From NCBI GenBank assembly GCA_027475525.1, contig JAMWFC010000082.1, positions 496,001 to 560,000 of the forward strand: a stretch of 64,000 nucleotides of DNA, written 5' to 3'. Positions within the stretch are counted from its first letter, which is position 1. The number at the start of each line of letters is the position of its first letter. The notes beneath the pieces are model-generated. The model was not told the origin of the DNA and ran no database searches. It was given only the letters and a program-made list of their open reading frames with translations. This document shows, one piece after another, positions 58,540-64,000 of this stretch. This stretch comes from Macrolepiota albuminosa. Lineage: Eukaryota; Basidiomycota; Agaricomycetes; Agaricales; Agaricaceae. Position numbers and translations under genes: made by a program.

Positions 58540-59343
58540 CATTGGGTATTTTCTGTTTTCTCTGTTCATCCTTCCAAAGTACCGGAACATATCATCTGAT
58601 AAAGGTTGGTTGGCAAGGTTTTTAAACTATCCACCAACAAGAGTCAGTGGAATCAGCACAGTTTTTCACTCTTGTCTGAAATCTTCCTCTAGTATTCTGC
58701 TTGCTTGCTTTCAAATCACTCTCAAGTTAATCGTAGATATCTTATCACCTCCGATCTCCTCGTCTGAAAGCCGTCTCTGACAATTGGACACTTTCGAAGA
58801 CACATATAGCTTAGTTACATATAGAAGTATAACTTTTATAATACCCTAAAAGATAACGAGTGGCAATCAACGCGCGTCCTGAGTGAAGTAGGACCCCTAG
58901 TCGTCCTATTACACTCATTCACTCAATCATATACTCACGCTCTTATGAATAAATCCAACTTCGTTCCAACAACTGTCATGTAATCAAAGTTTCGTAGGAA
59001 TGCGGCCGACGCGAGTAGTATCGTATCTGCAGTCACTACGGCTGCTTCGTCTTATGGCGACTTCAACCCCGTCAGGGCCAGCCCTTTACAGTCCCATAAC
59101 TAGTACATTAAACTGTTCTGATGGCTTTCAAGAGTTTTTTTTATCCACGGAAGAAATAGATTGATTGAGTTGCCTTGCGACAATAAAATATATCACCTAA
59201 TCGTGCCATGACTGAGGGCCTGCAGAACAAGTAGATGCAAGAACTCTAGTATAACACGCTCTTCAATAAAAAGTCGTGGACGGCACACCCACAACTGTTA
59301 CCTATTGTATGTAAATCTAAAGGTCTAAACAGCCATTATACGT
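58540..59343. other. Intergenic, no supported gene
   Basis: AT-rich stretch between convergent genes. A hydrophobic-looking frame (58499-58780) begins inside the last intron of copy 3 and could be an alternative 3' end, but the spliced stop at 58537 is simpler. Confidence 0.5.
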
Positions 59344-62003
59344 CTAAACACCTCCACCACTCTTTTCCACAGGAATCCTGAGTCTCTGCTGATTGAGCGC
59401 AGGCGCAAACGCCACCTCCTTCAAGTTTCCACAAATCTGACCATTTTCAGAAAACAGGCACCAAAAGCAGAAAACAACCACAGGATGGGCACATACCTCA
59501 ATAAACTCATCAATATCCAACCCCTTGCTCTTAGTCAACCCCGCCTCCTCAAGCACATACACAAAATCCTTCTTCGTGATACCCTCGTACCCATGTACCT
59601 CCAACACAGCCTCACTCAGCTTCCCGAGCTCGATGACCTCCTCCACCTGCCCATCCACAACCACACTCTTCGCGTGCCTCTCAAACGCCGCCGTGAGCGC
59701 CGCGAGCTCCGCCGCCTCAAAGCGCGCACGGCCATGTGACGATCGCGCCTCCCTGCTTACATGGGGCGCGCCAAACCCGAACCCAAACCCAAACCCAAGT
59801 CCGCCCCTAACCCACGCCCACGCCTTCTCTACGGGACCCCGTGGAAGCGGCTCGGGGAGCACGGGCACCGCGCTCGGTGGAAGCCCCATCGACGCGAAGA
59901 ACGCGACGGCTGCTTTGATCTGGCGCTTGCGTTCGGCGCGGGACCAGCCCAGCTCTGCGGCCATTATGTCTACGACGCACGGGAGGGCGTCGAGGGCTGC
60001 TTGGACGTTGAGGAAGGCGAGGCGCGTGCGCCGCGCGAGGACGTCGATCGCTGTTTGTGCGTATTCGTGTGTCACTGCGTACCGGACTTCCGCGTCGATG
60101 ACTGGGAGGAGCGCGAGTGTGAGGGAGGAGAAAAAGAGAGGGAGAGGGAGAGAGACGTACAGGGGTATTGGGGGCTTAGACGTGTGCCGTGGAGAGGCCA
60201 GGTTTTGCCCGTGCGTTCGGCGAGGGAACAGACTGTCCATGCACGGTCGCCGTAGTTGTCTGATAGGTGCTTCGCGACGTCCGTTTCCAATCCGTACTGC
60301 GACAACGAATGTGAGTCAACGGTAAAGAACAGTAGAGATTATCGTACGTACCCTTTGAATGAGACCAATGAACATATTCCTCGTCCACGCATCACTCCCT
60401 ACCAGCCTGACATTCTCCGTAACACACCCGCTCTTCACCTTTTCCCCCAGTCCAAACACCCTCACAGCTTCATCCACCGCCTCCCTCGCCATCTCTCTAT
60501 ACGTCGTCCACTTCCCTCCGGCGATGGTCAACAGCCCACTCTTCCCAACATGCACCATATGATTCCTCACGAGTCCCTCTGTGCTCGCCGCGCCGGGGTT
60601 ACGCACAAGCGGGCGGAGCCCACTCCACGCACTCAACACGTCCCCGCGACGCACCTTGATATCAGGGGAGAGGTACCGCCTGACCTCCTCAAGGACCCAT
60701 CGGATCTCTTCCTCAGGCGCGACGGGATCACGCACGACACGCGCCGGGGTATCTGTGGTCCCTGCGATCGTGTTCCCCTGCCAGGGCAAGAAGAAAATCA
60801 CGCGCCCGTCAGACGTCGCGGGGTCCAGGAGCCCCATCTTCCTGGGCGAGTAGTAATTCGGGAGCGTGATGTGTATCCCGCTCGAGGGCTGCACGATCGG
60901 CGTGTGTGCTGGGTCGTCCATGGACAGGAGGGCGTCGGAGAAGGGCCCCGTGGCGTTTATTATGCCCTTGGCGCGCACGGGGAAGGAGGCGCCGGTGAGG
61001 TTGTCGGTGAGTTGCGCGCCGATGAGGCGGCCCGAGGCGTCTTTGTGCAGAGAGGTCACTTCGGTGTAGTTGGCGACGGTTGCGCCGAGGTGCACAGCGG
61101 TGAGGATGAGCGCGATATTCATTCGGGAATCGTTGTGTTGGCCTGAGAAGGGTGGGTTAGAAGGCTCAGGATGTGTGTGGATGGGATTTGTAATTACCGT
61201 CGTAGTATACTAGTGCACCGACGAGACCGTCTTGCTTGAGCATGGGGAATGTTTCGAGGGCTTTGCCTTTGCTCATTAGGTAGGAGGTTTCCATGTTTTC
61301 TTTACCAGCTAGAAGGTCGTACAGCTTGCACCCTGCCCAGTAATAGGGTACTTGCCAGTATCTGTAGAGGTAAATGTTACATCGCATCAAAAACGGTTAA
61401 TTTAGAATGAAACACACTTGTATATCGGTAACATGATTGGTAGCATGTGCGAGAGGTAAGGCGCAGTCTGCAAGAATATTTTGCGCTCATGAAGGGCTTC
61501 TCTGACGAGTTTATACTGATCATAGTCGAGCTCAAACACTGCCTTTTGGAGATAACGAACACCACCGTGGACTAGCTTGGTCGACTTTGAAGAAGTGCCT
61601 GTCAGAGATATTGTAAATAACATATCCCATAAACAAACCTGTGGACGAGCAGACCTGCACTAAAGTCATCCCGTTCTACTAACGCGACCTTTAATCCACG
61701 GCTAACAGCGTCAACAGCGACGCCTGCGCCAGTTGCACCTCCTCCGACGATGAGTAAATCAAATTCCTCGTCAGAGTTCTCGGGACCAGCAGCATTCTTT
61801 CCGGATGCCTTGAGCGAGGCGAGCATCTCAGCTCTGCTAGGCGGTGTCCATGGCGGAGGGGCACGGCGTGTCTCTCTCGTAGACTCTGGGTAGGCCGGAC
61901 CAGAATTCAAGTACCAGTAACCACCGCCAATGGCAACAACGGTGCCACTAGTAGCGATAAGCAGTGTTCTGCGTGAGAATACTCTACGGAGAATAGAAGA
62001 CAT
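59344..62003 (-). CDS. GUT2: Mitochondrial FAD glycerol-3-phosphate dehydrogenase (772 aa)
   Basis: Inner-membrane flavoenzyme that oxidises glycerol-3-phosphate to dihydroxyacetone phosphate and feeds electrons to ubiquinone. Exons (minus): 62003-61655, 61598-61418, 61361-61198, 61142-60352, 60296-60161, 60101-59497, 59436-59344; 2319 nt, GT-AG introns of 55-60 bp. The N-terminus is a presequence plus one hydrophobic segment ([19 protein letters not shown]). FAD motif [12 protein letters not shown] (about residue 83), then [59 protein letters not shown] and [12 protein letters not shown]-terminal [10 protein letters not shown] and an EF-hand-like pair of helices ending DIDEFIEI. A Gly/Phe run ([12 protein letters not shown]) lies in the linker. 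All family blocks are present; intact. Confidence 0.96.
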
Positions 62004-62308
62004 AAATTATAAAGGGCTTGAAGGTAATTCGAAGCTGTCTTCTCTAGTGTTTCCTGGGAGTTACGGCGCAACTCGCGCCCCTGCGTATGTCAACATGCTC
62101 AGACATTCTAATCTGCACCCGCACGGGCCGTTGGATTACTGCGGGCCGGGTTCGCCTACTTTCCTCTCCCTAGGCGCTGGTCGTTTGAGAGAGTAGTAAA
62201 TGCAGTAAATGGCACTCTGCAACGTGCGTTTAAACTTGTTCCCATGCCATACTCTAAGCAACCGAAATAAGAAACTTACCTCGTTCAAGCTGTAGTTGCT
62301 TGTAAACC
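62004..62308. promoter_or_regulatory. Shared divergent upstream region, GUT2 / SHO1
   Basis: 305 bp between two divergent start codons, holding both promoters. CCCCT-type runs (possible stress elements) occur, but without data they are only suggestive. Confidence 0.4.
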
Positions 62309-63801
62309 ATGTCACAAATGCCTATGGCCCCTGCACAATATACTTACAATGATTCACCGCCTCCTGCACCCTTGCGCAGCTATCTTTTCCTCATAACTAT
62401 ACCACTTGTTGCTGTGAGTCCAGATGCTGCGGAGTCCATTTCAGCAGTTAATTATTCAATCCAGGCATCGTGGGTCATCTCCCTCGTTTCCCAGTCAATT
62501 GTAACCGCACGAAGTAAGTTAAAATTCTTTCCCTTGGTTACAAACTATTGTAATACCATGTAGTTGGAAACTCCTTGGTCGGGCCCCTCTGGTACGCAGT
62601 CATCCTGCAGTTTCTCACACTTCTTATCCTCTTCTACGGACTCCTTACCAACACCCTCCCATTGTACCACGCCACCCTCAACGCCTTCACTGTCCTCATA
62701 ATCGTCTTCGCCGTTCTCGGCGTCGACCGCAACATCTTCAACCCAACCATCCCAGCACAAAAAGCCCTCTCGGCAGGCTGGCTTATCCTCGCAATCCTCA
62801 ACTCCCTCTGGGTGATATACTTCACCACCGCACCCGTCCACCCCGCATCCTATGCAATTGCTGCTCCCATCGGGTTCCGGCTCGGATCCAGCAGGCGTGC
62901 ACAACACAAAGACGAAGTCGACCAAGTTGATCAAGTTGACCAAGTCGACCAAGTCGATCAGGAACCCCGCTCGATCCCTAGCATACCGACCAACATTAAT
63001 GCTGTCCCTTCGCCACGCGTGAATGACGCGCACAGAGACTCGCATACCTCGCTCTCGACTGTCCAAGCGCAGGGCTGCGGCGCGGGGGCAAGGACACGGC
63101 CTACGTCGACGTCCGATTCGCACACTCGAGGCTCGGGCTACACCCGGTCGGATACTCACGCGCGTGCCAGTCTCGGTTCGCACACGCAGCAGACTATTCC
63201 GAGTATTCGGAGTTCTTCGAATACTACTCGGGAGCACGCCCCCTCTTCGCCGATTTCGCCGATTTCGCCTACTTCCCCTGCAGATCCTGCCGGCAATGCT
63301 CGTGGTGGACCAGTGGACGGAGCTACAGGTGCTGGCGGGGAACAGCCTTTGCCGGTGCCCAAAGTAAATGTGTTTTCGTGGAGGGCAAAGGCGTTGTACC
63401 CGTGTATGGTTATTTTCTCTCCTCCGTATATGTGTATTAAATTAAAGTATGTTTAGATACAGCGCGGAATGACCCGAACGAGCTTTCGTTCGACAAGGAA
63501 GAGATTCTGGAGATTTCGGACAAGGGGGGGAAGTGGTGGGAGGGGAGGAAGGCTGATGGGACTATTGGAAGTCAGTTTGTTCCCCCTCTTTTCTCCTTTT
63601 CTTGGGGAAGTGGTGGGAGGGGAGGAAGGCTGATGGGACTATTGGAAGTCAGTTTGTTCCCCCTCTTTTCTCCTTTTCTTTCTTTTTTCCTGAGACACTC
63701 GCTTCGCGTCTTCGCCTGCGTCTTTCCTATCTTACTTACCACATTGAATTGACTGACTCTAATCAACAGTCGTTCCTTCAAACTACCTTCAACTCCTTTA
63801 A
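62309..63801 (+). CDS. SHO1: SHO1-like osmosensor with SH3 domain (396 aa)
   Basis: Plasma-membrane sensor/scaffold of the HOG pathway. Exons: 62309-62513, 62564-63403, 63457-63570, 63770-63801; 1191 nt. Four to five hydrophobic segments ([74 protein letters not shown]) come first, as in Sho1. A long Ser/Thr/Pro-rich cytoplasmic linker has a 9-bp-repeat DQV tract. The C-terminal SH3 domain reads [36 protein letters not shown] and ends [10 protein letters not shown], across introns 2 and 3. The SH3 in relatives binds the Pbs2 MAPKK proline motif. The 77-bp duplication at 63527 repeats part of exon 3 with its donor; using the first donor leaves the protein intact and lengthens intron 3 to 199 bp (122 bp without the extra copy). 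Confidence 0.93.
63527..63680. repeat. Perfect 77-bp tandem duplication (63527-63603 / 63604-63680)
   Basis: Two near-adjacent identical copies, period 77 (the exact edge is blurred by a G-run), spanning the end of SHO1 exon 3 and the start of intron 3. Confidence 0.93.
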
Positions 63802-64000
63802 GACCTCTCAGCCCTCATGACCTCCCACATGCACACCCAACTCTTACCTCATTAGCGTGTACGTACGACTTACACTTTCTCACAAAGCGGCTCGTCTCTA
63901 TGACCCACTTCGGACTGGATTTTTGACCACGTATATAGTTCACGACTCAGTTCTTCGTTTGATATATCCCTTTCAGCGTCTCCGGTATTTTTCGCGACGC
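63802..64000. other. SHO1 3' flank
   Basis: Contains the 3' UTR of SHO1. No further gene start supported before the window ends. Confidence 0.5.

Noticed and set aside
58499..58780. Extra C-terminal membrane exon of gene copy 3
   Set aside because: Splicing at 58470/58523 leads to a stop at 58537 in the required frame; the hydrophobic frame would need a different phase.
59525..60325. 266-codon plus-strand frame
   Set aside because: Antisense to GUT2 exons 5-6 and their intron; low-complexity translation with no motif.
62545..63237. 230-codon minus-strand frame
   Set aside because: Antisense to the SHO1 membrane and linker exon.
1263..63680. The 77-bp duplications as a new type of programmed repeat or recombination scar
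   Set aside because: Perfect identity, constant length and lack of any shared sequence or context fit an assembly k-mer overlap better than any biological process.
1..64000. CRISPR array, prophage or bacterial operon structures
   Set aside because: Intron-rich eukaryotic genes throughout; no spaced direct repeats of CRISPR type.

Overview
The window looks like nuclear DNA of a mushroom-forming basidiomycete (Agaricomycetes). Host genes carry many short introns (about 45-65 bp), and the gene set is typical of that group: a Dicer, a DUF6534-type membrane protein, an agaricomycete-type protein kinase, NOP12, pectinesterase, GUT2 and SHO1. The transposons also fit: Ty3/Gypsy with a chromodomain, Helitron, Copia, and a tyrosine-recombinase (DIRS/Ngaro-type) retroelement. 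No virus, prophage, CRISPR array or rRNA was seen.

Layout. 0-7.6 kb: a decayed Ty3/Gypsy pol followed in the same sense by an unrecognised ORF and a polypurine-tract/LTR-like junction. 7.7-11.7 kb: a decayed Helitron (Rep-like region, PIF1-like helicase, C-terminal tail). 11.7-21.6 kb: AT-rich, CpG-poor repeat land with one unrecognised multi-exon gene on the minus strand. 21.6-45.3 kb: mostly host genes: an unrecognised two-repeat protein (copy 1), a protein kinase, NOP12, pectinesterase, DUF6534 (probably broken), a bZIP factor, an AIM32/sucrase-ferredoxin-like protein and a Dicer. 45.3-58.5 kb: a second repeat block. In it a broken copy 2 of the two-repeat gene is interrupted by a small gag-only Copia element with clear LTRs, target-site duplication and primer site; then comes a tyrosine-recombinase retroelement, then an intact copy 3. 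59.3-63.8 kb: GUT2 and SHO1, divergently transcribed.

Two features cut across the whole window. First, ten perfect head-to-tail duplications, each with a period of exactly 77 bp, sit in unrelated places (transposons, a promoter, SHO1). They look like uncollapsed k-mer overlaps at assembly joins rather than biology, and they break several reading frames. Second, transposon copies are decayed mainly by C-to-T change at CpG. Nearly every in-frame stop in the Gypsy block is TGA where CGA (Arg) would restore the frame, catalytic residues are lost by the same change, and the two LTRs of the Copia element differ in just this way.

How the genes relate. Dicer would make small RNAs of the kind used against transposons and lies next to a heavily mutated transposon block. 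SHO1 (osmosensor) and GUT2 (glycerol-3-phosphate oxidation) share a 305-bp intergenic region and both bear on glycerol/osmotic physiology. The other host genes look unrelated housekeeping or secreted-enzyme genes. Exon coordinates were derived by hand from GT/GC-AG sites and reading frame. For copies 1 and 3, the kinase, NOP12, pectinesterase, AIM32-like, Dicer, GUT2 and SHO1, the exon sums are multiples of three.
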